NCBI RefSeq assembly: GCF_001293685.1
Contig: NZ_BCAG01000003.1
Location: forward strand, 2,108,001-2,172,000
Origin: Desulfatitalea tepidiphila
GTDB lineage: Bacteria > Desulfobacterota > Desulfobacteria > Desulfobacterales > Desulfosarcinaceae
DNA length: 64,000 nt
Direction: 5' to 3'
Shown: piece after piece, positions 27,297 through 34,931 of the stretch
Layout of the letters: every line of letters starts with the position of its first letter
How positions within the stretch are numbered: the first letter of the stretch is position 1
Notes under the pieces: generated by a model
What the model saw: only the letters and a program-made list of their open reading frames with translations
Databases searched by the model: none
What the model was told of the DNA's origin: nothing
Translations under genes and position numbers: made by a program

Positions 27297-28169
27297 TCAT
27301 CCATCGATGGCATACTTGTGCGCATATCCCCTCGGCGTGAACATGAACTCCCCAAATGTCCGGGTGCTGAGGTTGCCCACGAACACGATGGTCTGCATAT
27401 CCACCGGCGCGGCCTGCAGCCGATCCAGGGTCGTGATATGGATCTGCTGCCCAGGCCGCTGGGCGGCCGTCACGATACCCACCGGTGTGCGGCCGTCCCG
27501 GCTTTCGAGGATAATATCCCTGGCGCGCGCCAATTGCCAGTCCCGCCGCCGGCTCTTGGGGTTGTAGAACACGATCACGAAATCGGCTCGGGCCGCCGCC
27601 GCAATGCGCCTTTCGATAGTTTCCCAGGGGGTGAGCAGGTCGCTCAGGCTGATGGTCGCGAAATCGTGGGTCAGCGGCGCCCCCAGCAGGGCAGCGCCGG
27701 CGCACATGGCCGGAATGCCCGGCACTACCTCGATGCAAAGGCTGTCGGTCGCCTCGTTTTCTCGGGCCGGGCCGGCCGCGATGCCCCGCGCCGCGCAGAT
27801 CTCCAGTACCAGGCCGGCCATGGCATAGATGCCCGGGTCGCCGCTGGAGACCAGGGCCACCCGGCGGCCGTCCATGGCACGCTCGATGGCCGCCGTCACG
27901 CGCTCGACCTCACGGGTCATGCCGGTGCGGACCACCTCCCGATCGCCGATCAACGGCCGGATCAGGTCGATGTAGGTGCCATACCCGACAATGGTGTCGG
28001 ACTGGGCAAGCACTTCCCGCGCGCGCTGGGAAAGATGATCGATGTGGCCGGGACCGGTGCCGACCACGAAGAGGGTCGGCGCGCAACGGCCACGGTCACA
28101 TTGGCGCTCTTTTGTTTGGGAACGATCAACGTCACGTTGCCGGCATTCAGCAGGGCGGCTGCTTCGCAT
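27297..28169 (-). CDS. cbiH: Precorrin-3B / cobalt-factor III C17-methyltransferase CbiH
   Basis: SAM-dependent ring-contraction methyltransferase. Homology begins at about 28076 with LFVVGTGPGHIDHLSQRA, and the SSGDPGIYAMAGL, PGIPAMCAGAALLGAPL and VFYNPKS motifs follow. No convincing start exists at that point. The ATG at 28169 adds about 30 residues (MRSSRPAEC...) that are cbiG read in another frame. A GTG at 28067 would cut into the first strand. The frame is -1 relative to cbiG, whose last conserved residues lie at the same spot. Fused CbiG-CbiH proteins are known, so this pair may be a fusion joined by frameshifting or split by an indel. Confidence 0.9.
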   Translation of the reverse strand: MRSSRPAECRQRDVDRSQTKERQCDRGRCAPTLFVVGTGPGHIDHLSQRAREVLAQSDTIVGYGTYIDLIRPLIGDREVVRTGMTREVERVTAAIERAMDGRRVALVSSGDPGIYAMAGLVLEICAARGIAAGPARENEATDSLCIEVVPGIPAMCAGAALLGAPLTHDFATISLSDLLTPWETIERRIAAAARADFVIVFYNPKSRRRDWQLARARDIILESRDGRTPVGIVTAAQRPGQQIHITTLDRLQAAPVDMQTIVFVGNLSTRTFGEFMFTPRGYAHKYAIDG

Positions 28170-29125
28170 ACGCTTTGGACTCCTATGTGCTTGACGGCCA
28201 TGGGCGATGGATGGGGCACATGGCGGACCTGGTTCAGTGATTCCCGGGAATAGAACACCAGCGGCACCGCAAGGGTATTCGCCAGTGACAACAATCCACC
28301 CTCGTCCTGTTTGAGATCGACCGAGGCGATGGCGGCCAGGCTGAGCGGCGACAGACGGTGAGCCGCAAGGACATCGTGCAGCAGACCCACAATTTCTTCG
28401 GCGGGTGTGTTGCGATTGCATCCGATGCCCGCCACCAGCGATGGCGGCCTCAACACGAGGAGATCCGACGGCAGGGACGGACATCGATCATCCACGAAGA
28501 TACCCTGCGGGATTTCTTCGGGCCACCCCTGCGCCCCGCACACGATGGGGAGCGCCGAGCCCCCCAGCGCTTCTGCCACCCATGCGCCTGGATCGTGCAG
28601 CGCAACAGGCTCGCCGGCCAGCAGGGCCATGTTGATCGCCTTGACGGCGGCCGGGTTTTCGATTTTCAAGCCGGCCTCCATGGCCAATGCATCGATGGCC
28701 GGCCGGCCGTGACTGTCGGTGGCCGTCGTGATCACCGCAACCGCCTCCAGCCGCGCGGCCACGTCCTTGGCCAGACGGTTGGCCCCGCCGATATGACCGG
28801 CCACGAGGCTGATGGCGAAACGGCCGGCGTCATCCACCACCACCACCGCCGGATCCACGCTTTTGTGCCGCAGCACGGGGGCAATGCCGCGCACCACGAT
28901 GCCGGTGGCCATGATGAATATGTGGCCGCTATAACGGTGAAAATTTTCGGCCACGGCCTCGATCAGTCGTTCGAAGGGGCGAACCGTCATGTGCTGGCAG
29001 GCGCCGGCCAACCGCAGGGGGCAGTGGAGATTCAGCCCGGTCCAGCAGCGGGAAAGCCGTTGCGCCAGGTCCAGGCCGTTTGGGGTCAGGACCCAGACGG
29101 CGATGTCATGCGGTTCGGTAGCCAT
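27962..29125 (-). CDS. cbiG: Cobalt-precorrin-5A hydrolase CbiG
   Basis: Opens the delta-lactone ring, releasing acetaldehyde. Marks are the N-terminal IAVWVLTPNGLDLAQRL, IMATGIVVRGIAP, DPAVVVVDDAGRFAISLVAGHIGGANRLA, and VAGIGCNRNTPAEEI at the start of the C-terminal domain. True homology ends near VTVAVARR at about 28080. The remaining residues up to the stop at 27962 are cbiH read out of frame. Start ATG 29125 overlaps the cbiF end by 20 bases. Confidence 0.9.
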   Translation of the reverse strand: MATEPHDIAVWVLTPNGLDLAQRLSRCWTGLNLHCPLRLAGACQHMTVRPFERLIEAVAENFHRYSGHIFIMATGIVVRGIAPVLRHKSVDPAVVVVDDAGRFAISLVAGHIGGANRLAKDVAARLEAVAVITTATDSHGRPAIDALAMEAGLKIENPAAVKAINMALLAGEPVALHDPGAWVAEALGGSALPIVCGAQGWPEEIPQGIFVDDRCPSLPSDLLVLRPPSLVAGIGCNRNTPAEEIVGLLHDVLAAHRLSPLSLAAIASVDLKQDEGGLLSLANTLAVPLVFYSRESLNQVRHVPHPSPMAVKHIGVQSVCEAAALLNAGNVTLIVPKQKSANVTVAVARRPSSWSAPVPATSIIFPSARGKCLPSPTPLSGMAPTST

Positions 29126-29882
29126 GTGCGAATTCCGGATCATAAAGACGCGAGCGCAGGGAGGCCAGCGCATCGGGATCTTCGAGGGCGGGCCCGATCA
29201 GAATCACCGCCAGCCGATCGATGGCCGCGGTCCGGGCCGTCTCTGCCAGGTCGGCAACCCGGGTCCGCAGAATCCGCTCTTCGGGATGACTCACGCAACA
29301 GGCCACGGCGCAGGGCGCCTCGGATCCGTAGGTGCGTGACAGCACCTGCGCCGCCTCGTCGATCCGGCCCATGCTCAAATAGATGACCAGCGACGCACCG
29401 TGGCGGGCCAGCGAAGCGAGCGATTCCGCTTCGGGCACGGGCGTGCGCCCGGCGATGCGAGTCAGGATCAGGGTCTGGGTGCGTTCCGGGAGGGTGTACT
29501 CGATGCCCATGGCCGCGGCGGCCGCGAAAGCGGCCGTGACCCCGGGAATCACGCGATAGGGAATGTCCCGGACCCGCAGGGCCGCCATCTGCTCTCCGAT
29601 GGCGCCATACAGGCTCGGATCGCCGGTGTGCAGCCGCACCACCTTGCGGCCGGCCGCGTGCGTCTCGGCCATGATGGCGATGATCTGTTCCAGATCCAGG
29701 TCCGCGCTGCTGATGCGCTCGGCCGTTTCAGGCGCCCAGGCCAGCAGTGCTTCGGGCACCAGCGATCCGGCGTAGAGCACCAGGTCGGCCGCGGCCAGGG
29801 CCTTCTGCCCCTTGATCGTGATCAGCTCGGGGTCCCCGGGCCCGGCGCCGCAAAAGATGATCGGATGTTTCGGATGCTTCAC
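29106..29882 (-). CDS. cbiF: Cobalt-precorrin-4 C11-methyltransferase CbiF
   Basis: 258 residues. SAM-dependent methyltransferase of the tetrapyrrole methylase fold, with PIIFCGAGPGDPELITIKG, LVLYAGSLVPEALL, RLHTGDPSLYGAIGEQ, IPGVTAAFAAAAAMGIEYTLPE and LVIYLSMGRIDE. The GTG at 29882 overlaps the cbiET stop as GTGA and follows GGAAGG. The ATG at 29915 would create a 37-base overlap. CobM is the aerobic-pathway name. Confidence 0.95.
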   Translation of the reverse strand: MKHPKHPIIFCGAGPGDPELITIKGQKALAAADLVLYAGSLVPEALLAWAPETAERISSADLDLEQIIAIMAETHAAGRKVVRLHTGDPSLYGAIGEQMAALRVRDIPYRVIPGVTAAFAAAAAMGIEYTLPERTQTLILTRIAGRTPVPEAESLASLARHGASLVIYLSMGRIDEAAQVLSRTYGSEAPCAVACCVSHPEERILRTRVADLAETARTAAIDRLAVILIGPALEDPDALASLRSRLYDPEFAHGYRTA

Positions 29883-31105
29883 CCTGCCTTCCTTTCCATG
29901 CCGCGAATGATCCACACCGGGTTGTGGGCCTCCAGGCGCATGCTCCAGGGCATGGCCGTGCCGCGGCTGACCTGCAGCTGAACCACTTCGACCTCATGGC
30001 CGGCCGCTTCCAGGACCGCCAGGATGCAATTCAGGTTGTCCAGCAGCACAACATTGGCCACCAGGGCACCTCCCGGCTTCAGGCAAGCGACGGCCGCCTG
30101 CACGATAACCGCCAGATCTCGTCCGCCACCACCCACGAAGATCCGATCCGGCGGAGGCAGATCGGCCAGCCCCCGGGGCAGTTCGGCCTGGATCGTTTCA
30201 TGATTGTACACCCCGAAACGCCGGGCGTTGGCGCGAATGCGCGCCACCCGCCCGGCGTCCTTTTCCACGGCCACGATGCGCCCCGGGCCGAGCAGCAACG
30301 ACGCCTCGATGCCCACCGACCCGCTACCCGCTCCAAGGTCCCACAGCATCATGCCCGGTTTCAGCGCCAGCTTAGCCAGGGTTACGGCGCGCACCTCCGC
30401 CTTGGTGATCAATCCCTGTTCGTGGGCGTAAGCCTGCTCGGACATGCCGAGGACCAGTGGGTCGGCGATCGTCCGGCATTCCGGGCCGGGTTTCAAGACG
30501 ACAAGATTCGGCTCGGCAAACCGGCGGTCCGCGGCCTGGTCCAACGGGTACCAGCCGACCTGCTCGCAGGCGTCTCCCAATCGTTCGAACACCGCCATAT
30601 CCACATGATCCACGCCTGTTTCCCGCAACCAGGCGGCCAGCCAGCCGGGCGTCCTCTGCGGGTCGGTCAAGACGGCAACCGGTTGCCATGATTTCAGCGC
30701 CGCCAGCAGTTCGAAACGGCTGTCCCGGCCGTGCAGACTCACCACTCTGGCCCCGGCCCACGATTGTCCGATGCGGGCGAAGGCGGCCGCGATCGACGAG
30801 ACATTGGGCAGCACCGTCACCCGCTCCCGGCCGATCTCCTCTGCGATACGGCTGCCGATGCCATGGAGAAGCGGATCGCCCGAGGCCAGCACGACCACGC
30901 GGCGATGGACCATGGCCGCGCGGATGCACGCCAGGGTCTCGGACACGCGCCCGTCGATGGGCCGCTTTTCCGCCGGCAAATCCTTAAACCGATCGAGGTG
31001 GCGCCGGCCGCCGACCAGCAGATCAGCCTCACGAATGATCGCCAGGTGGGCTTCCGTCAGGTCGCTGGCCGACACGCCCATGCCGATCACATAGACATTG
31101 TTCAT
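29879..31105 (-). CDS. cbiET: Precorrin-6B C5,C15-methyltransferase / decarboxylase CbiET fusion
   Basis: 408 residues. The N-terminal CbiE methyltransferase domain (VYVIGMGVSASDLTEAHLA, LASGDPLLHGIG) spans about 1-195. The C-terminal CbiT domain has the SAM motif LWDLGAGSGSVGIEASLL and DRIFVGGGGRDL. It methylates C5 and C15 and removes the ring C acetate carboxyl. The fused form is common in Desulfobacterota. Palindromic element B1 lies just upstream, between it and cbiD. Confidence 0.95.
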   Translation of the reverse strand: MNNVYVIGMGVSASDLTEAHLAIIREADLLVGGRRHLDRFKDLPAEKRPIDGRVSETLACIRAAMVHRRVVVLASGDPLLHGIGSRIAEEIGRERVTVLPNVSSIAAAFARIGQSWAGARVVSLHGRDSRFELLAALKSWQPVAVLTDPQRTPGWLAAWLRETGVDHVDMAVFERLGDACEQVGWYPLDQAADRRFAEPNLVVLKPGPECRTIADPLVLGMSEQAYAHEQGLITKAEVRAVTLAKLALKPGMMLWDLGAGSGSVGIEASLLLGPGRIVAVEKDAGRVARIRANARRFGVYNHETIQAELPRGLADLPPPDRIFVGGGGRDLAVIVQAAVACLKPGGALVANVVLLDNLNCILAVLEAAGHEVEVVQLQVSRGTAMPWSMRLEAHNPVWIIRGMERKAG

Positions 31106-31135
31106 AGTGCCCGATCCTCACCACTGCCAAACCTT

Positions 31136-31260
31136 GACGACACCGTAAACAGTCCAATATCTGCGTTATGCTCATCCCGTCGTCCTCGCGGCGTACGACC
31201 AGTACGCCTCAGGACACGGAATTTCGCGCGCCTGGATCTTGAACCGTTTACGGCGCCGTC
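31136..31260 (-). repeat. Palindromic element B1 (125 bp)
   Basis: The ends are GACGACACCGTAAACAG and its near inverse CGTTTACGGCGCCGTC. The inner hairpin is GGCGTACGACCAGTACGCC. The arms carry CCAATATCTGCGTTATGCTC and GCGCGCCTGGATCTTGAAC. It matches element B2 at 54252 in opposite orientation and equal length. Its end overlaps the last codons and stop of cbiD. Confidence 0.82.
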
Positions 31261-32369
31261 TGGCAACGGCTTTTTTCGAATCCATCAAACCTTACCTGCC
31301 CTTGAAAATCGAAGATGACCGCCCTGACCTTCAGCCGTCCGGCGGCAAAACCCGCCGCCGTCCGGATCAACTCGGATCCCACCCGGGCAATCAAGTCCGG
31401 GTGATCGTCGGCGAACAGGTCGAAGGCCTCCCGCGCCGTATTGGCGCGGACCACCCGACGTGCCAGATCCAGATCCCCGGTCGTCTCGACCGTCCAGCGC
31501 CCCAGCCGCTCTAATGTCAACCGGGCCGTACGGGCATGGGTGTGGGGCAGTCCCATGGCCATTTTCAGGGCCTTTCCTAAAAAAACCGCCAGGGTGACCT
31601 GCTCCAACCCCTGGTCGGCGGCCATCTCCAGGCCGTCGGCAAAATAGTCGCCGATCTGCACGAAGGCGTACGCCGGCCGATGCGGCCACAGTTGCTGGGC
31701 GAATCGTTCGCTGCGCCGGCCCGTGGTCATCACCGCCTCTGTCAATCCGCTGGTCCGCGCCACCGAAACGGCCGCGCGAATGGTGGCCGTATATGCCTCG
31801 TGAGAGAGCGGCCGCACGATGCCGGTGGTCCCCAGGATCGATATGCCGCCGATGATCCCAAGCCTTTCGTTGAGCGTATGCCGGGCCAATTCCTCTCCCC
31901 TGGGTATGAAAATCTCGACCTCGGCATGGCCGCAGACACCCGCGGCCGCCATACTGTCGAGCGCCGCCGCGCGAATCATCGCAAGCGGTACAGGGTTGAT
32001 GGCCGCGTCGCCCACCGGCACCTCCAGGCCCGGCCGGGTGACCCGTCCCACACCGGTTCCCCCTTTCACGGTCACCGCAGGCGTCGTTGGGCCGGGATGC
32101 CACGCCACCCGTGCGCCGATCTCGGCCCCGTGCGTGATGTCCGGATCGTCACCGGCATCCTTGATCACCGTACAGACGGCCGAGCCGGCATCCGGTCGGT
32201 GACAGGCATGCACCGTGATCTGAAGCGTCTCTCCGGTCGGCAGACCGATGGGCACCCTTTGTGGGCAAAAGCCCTGCAGCAGGCAGCCCATGGCCGCTTT
32301 CACCGCAGCGGCCGCGGCCACACCGGTCGTGAAACCGCAACGCAGCCGTTTGCCACTCCCGGTATGCAT
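31248..32369 (-). CDS. cbiD: Cobalt-precorrin-5B C1-methyltransferase CbiD
   Basis: A 373-residue methyltransferase of the anaerobic pathway. It has RCGFTTGVAAAAAVKAAM at the N-terminus, VIKDAGDDPDITHGAEIGA, GGTGVGRVTRPGLEVPVG, AINPVPLAMI and GGISILGTTGIVRPLS. Its presence with CbiG and CbiK marks the cobalt-early route. The last four or five residues and the stop codon fall inside palindromic element B1, so the C-terminus may have been remodelled by that insertion. It starts three bases after cbiC. Confidence 0.95.
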   Translation of the reverse strand: MHTGSGKRLRCGFTTGVAAAAAVKAAMGCLLQGFCPQRVPIGLPTGETLQITVHACHRPDAGSAVCTVIKDAGDDPDITHGAEIGARVAWHPGPTTPAVTVKGGTGVGRVTRPGLEVPVGDAAINPVPLAMIRAAALDSMAAAGVCGHAEVEIFIPRGEELARHTLNERLGIIGGISILGTTGIVRPLSHEAYTATIRAAVSVARTSGLTEAVMTTGRRSERFAQQLWPHRPAYAFVQIGDYFADGLEMAADQGLEQVTLAVFLGKALKMAMGLPHTHARTARLTLERLGRWTVETTGDLDLARRVVRANTAREAFDLFADDHPDLIARVGSELIRTAAGFAAGRLKVRAVIFDFQGQVRFDGFEKSRCQTAP

Positions 32370-32372
32370 GGA

Positions 32373-33038
32373 TTATCCCTCTGCCCCACGCGCCGACCAT
32401 GACCCGGCCTCGGCGTGTTCCCGGCTGCCGGCGAGCGCCAGGCCGATCAACGCATTGACCACCGCCGCCGCCACATTGGAGCCTCCCTTGCGGCCGACAT
32501 TGGTGATATAGGGCACGCCCGCGGCCGGCAGCTCGGCCTTGGATTCAGCCGCATTGACAAATCCCACGGGCAGGCCGACCACCAGGGCCGGCGCGGCTCG
32601 TCCCTGCTGGATCAGCACCATGAGACGCAGCAGGGCGGTGGGCGCATTGCCGACCACATAGATGGCGCCGTCCAGCCGATCGACCACAGCGTCCACCGCC
32701 GCCTCGGCCCGGGTCGTTCCGGCGGCAAGGGCCTTGCGGGCGATCTCATCTTCGGCAATCAGACAAGAGGCACGCCCACCCAACCAGTCCAGGTCACGGC
32801 GGCGAATTCCGGCCAGCGCCATCCGGGTGTCGGTGAACACCGCGCACCCGGCACGCAGGGCGGCCACACCGGATGCCACGGCCCGGGGATGCATGCGGAC
32901 GTCGGTCAAGTAATCGAAATCGGCCGTGGTGTGGATCATGCGTCTCACGATCGACCACTCGTCGGCCCCGAACCGATGCGGCCCTGCCTCCCGATCGATG
33001 ATCGCGAAACTCTCGGCTTCGATCTCCTGTGGTGTCAT
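32373..33038 (-). CDS. cbiC: Precorrin-8X / cobalt-precorrin-8 methylmutase CbiC
   Basis: A 221-residue enzyme moving the methyl group from C11 to C12 to give cobyrinic acid. It contains IVRRMIHTTADFDY (catalytic His region), VFTDTRMALAGI, VVGNAPTALLRL and LPVGFVNAAESK. ATG 33038 is preceded by GAAAGG at six bases. The ATGs at 33053 and 33071 are less well placed. Palindromic element A2 lies directly upstream. Confidence 0.95.
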   Translation of the reverse strand: MTPQEIEAESFAIIDREAGPHRFGADEWSIVRRMIHTTADFDYLTDVRMHPRAVASGVAALRAGCAVFTDTRMALAGIRRRDLDWLGGRASCLIAEDEIARKALAAGTTRAEAAVDAVVDRLDGAIYVVGNAPTALLRLMVLIQQGRAAPALVVGLPVGFVNAAESKAELPAAGVPYITNVGRKGGSNVAAAVVNALIGLALAGSREHAEAGSWSARGAEG

Positions 33039-33077
33039 GTCATGCCTTTCCATTGTTGACCGTAGCGGCATTTAGTT

Positions 33078-33222
33078 TAGTGTCCGTTCACAAATAGGCA
33101 AATTTGGTTGAGATAAAGGCGCACGAAAAATTTAACCGCAGGCATATGACGGATATTCCGAGGATTAAATTTTTCGTGCAACGCCGATATCGGGCAAATT
33201 GGACATTTGTGGATGGACACTA
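33078..33222 (+). repeat. Palindromic element A2 (145 bp)
   Basis: Ends TAGTGTCCGTTCACAAAT / ATTTGTGGATGGACACTA. Inner 15-base perfect stem GCACGAAAAATTTAA (33121-33135) / TTAAATTTTTCGTGC (33165-33179) with a 29-base loop. It has the same length and plan as A1, but the third pair of the stem is changed on both sides. It sits between the small ORF after cbiA and cbiC. Confidence 0.87.
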
Positions 33223-33393
33223 ATTAAGATGCGAACGATATTCCGGCTGTGGGCACGGCGATTCGGCCAGTGCGATCGCCGCGGCATTGCGGCGCATCCA
33301 CACTCGCCAGCAACGCGAGAGACTCGGATCGCGAAAGATGAGAAATTCTCCCATACAGTTGAGATCCTGTTGTATACGCCAATAGAAAAACAT
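33220..33393 (-). CDS. Possible 57-residue small protein after cbiA
   Basis: ATG 33393 lies two bases after the cbiA stop, and the GAGGAGGGG at the cbiA end forms a strong ribosome binding site six bases upstream. The product begins MFFYWRIQQDLNCMGEFLIF, is aromatic- and arginine-rich, and its stop lies in the last bases of palindromic element A2. No family recognised. The good initiation site argues for translation; composition and the repeat-borne stop argue for a degraded or chance frame. Confidence 0.4.
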   Translation of the reverse strand: MFFYWRIQQDLNCMGEFLIFRDPSLSRCWRVWMRRNAAAIALAESPCPQPEYRSHLN

Positions 33394-33395
33394 GT

Positions 33396-34802
33396 CTACC
33401 CCTCCTCTTGATCGCGTTCCCGCCGGCAGGCGCGGCATGACGAAACCAGGGCCGCGGCACAGTCAGGCCGGCTTACGAAATGTAAATGAACATAGCTTCC
33501 CAAGGTGCGGTCCACCTGGTACCCCTCTGCCGCTAGCCCGCCGCTTCTTCCGGAGACCTGGTAGGCGGTGGCGATTGGGGACCACTGGTGTCTGTCGACG
33601 ATATCCGAATAATGAAATTCGTGGCCGCGCGCCACCTCATCCTTGCCACCCAGAATCGTCGGCCCCGTCATACGCACCTCGCGATAGCCCAGGGACGTCA
33701 ACCGGCCATGCATCCGCGTGCGAAAGGGAAAACAGCCGCACATGGCATGCACCTCTCCCGCCAGATCTTCCAGTTCGCGGCACAGGTACATGAATCCGCC
33801 ACACTCGGCATAGACAGGCATACCCGCCCGGCTCGCTTCCAGGATATCCCGGCGCATGGCGTCGTTTGCCGCCAACTCAGCGGCATGTAGCTCCGGGTAT
33901 CCGCCACCGATGTAGAGGCCGTGCAACCCTTCGGGCAACCTGTTGTCGGCCAGCGGTGAAAACGTCACCAGTTCGGCGCCGGCCGCGGCCAGAAGATCGA
34001 GATTGTCCGGGTAGTAGAAGCAGAACGCCTCGTCCCTGGCTACCCCGATTCGAACCCGTTCGAAACAGGAAATGCTGCAGCCGACCGGTTCGACGTCTGC
34101 CGGTACGATGTCCGGCAGGTCCGCCAACAGCCGGTCCAGGTCCAAACCGCTTTCGATGTGGTCGGCCAGCCGATGGCACGCCGCTTCGGACAAGGCGTGC
34201 TCGCCGGCGGTCATCAACCCCAGGTGACGTTCGGGCATGGCGAGCGCCTCGTCCCTCAGCAGACCGCCCAGCAGCGGTGCGTCCACATAGGCCGACATGG
34301 CCTCTCGCAGGTAATCCAGGTGCCCGCGGCTGCCCAGCCGGTTGAACAGCACGCCGGCAAAGGCCAGCGCCGGGTCGAAGCGCTCGAAGCCCTGAACCAA
34401 CGCGGCGGCGCTGCGCGCCATACCGGCGGCGGAAACCACCAGGAGCACCGGCAATCCCAGCCACTTGGCCATCTGCGCCGTGGAGCCGGCCTCATCCCCG
34501 CCACCGTAGCCATCGTACAGCCCCATGACCCCTTCGACCACTGCCACGTCGGCGCCGGCCGCATGCCGGGCGAACAGGTCCCGATTGGCCTCCCGGGAGA
34601 GCATCCAGCCATCCAGGTTGCGGCCGGCCCGGCCGGTCACCTTGGCGTGGTGGCCCGGATCGATGAAATCCGGCCCCACCTTGAAGGGTGCCACCGCTAG
34701 CCCGCGACACCTCAGGGCCGCCATGAGCCCCAGGGACATCGTGGTCTTGCCCACCCCGCTATGCGTACCTGCGACAACGATACCTTTGATGGTTCTCTCC
34801 AC
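33396..34802 (-). CDS. cbiA: Cobyrinate a,c-diamide synthase CbiA
   Basis: A 468-residue ATP- and glutamine-dependent amidotransferase acting on the a and c carboxylates. N-terminal AGTHSGVGKTTMSLGLMAAL P-loop, KVGPDFIDPGHH, VVEGVMGLYDG, and a glutaminase domain with the nucleophile in PVYAECGGFMYL. The start is GTG 34802. It lies 129 bases downstream of the gate-type membrane gene, and that gap contains a perfect 10-base inverted repeat. Confidence 0.96.
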   Translation of the reverse strand: MERTIKGIVVAGTHSGVGKTTMSLGLMAALRCRGLAVAPFKVGPDFIDPGHHAKVTGRAGRNLDGWMLSREANRDLFARHAAGADVAVVEGVMGLYDGYGGGDEAGSTAQMAKWLGLPVLLVVSAAGMARSAAALVQGFERFDPALAFAGVLFNRLGSRGHLDYLREAMSAYVDAPLLGGLLRDEALAMPERHLGLMTAGEHALSEAACHRLADHIESGLDLDRLLADLPDIVPADVEPVGCSISCFERVRIGVARDEAFCFYYPDNLDLLAAAGAELVTFSPLADNRLPEGLHGLYIGGGYPELHAAELAANDAMRRDILEASRAGMPVYAECGGFMYLCRELEDLAGEVHAMCGCFPFRTRMHGRLTSLGYREVRMTGPTILGGKDEVARGHEFHYSDIVDRHQWSPIATAYQVSGRSGGLAAEGYQVDRTLGSYVHLHFVSRPDCAAALVSSCRACRRERDQEEG

Positions 34803-34885
34803 TTTCTCAAGCGTCGATATCCTTTCGGTCGCTTACAGGCCGAAAAGAAGATGATTGAACAAGAACGTATGAAAGTACAAAAGTA

Positions 34886-34910
34886 TGAAAGTAAAGGTAT
34901 TTTACTTTCA
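34886..34910. repeat. Perfect AT-rich inverted repeat between the gate protein gene and cbiA
   Basis: TGAAAGTAAA (34886-34895) and TTTACTTTCA (34901-34910) with a 5-base loop. A partial direct repeat of GTATGAAAGTA lies just to the left. This could be an operator or a processing hairpin within the cobalamin transcript. Confidence 0.5.
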
Positions 34911-34931
34911 ACCCCGAGACGATGTTCCTCA

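Noticed and set aside
28358-29386. 342-codon plus-strand frame opposite cbiG/cbiF
   Set aside because: Antisense of conserved cobalamin genes; no recognisable domain.
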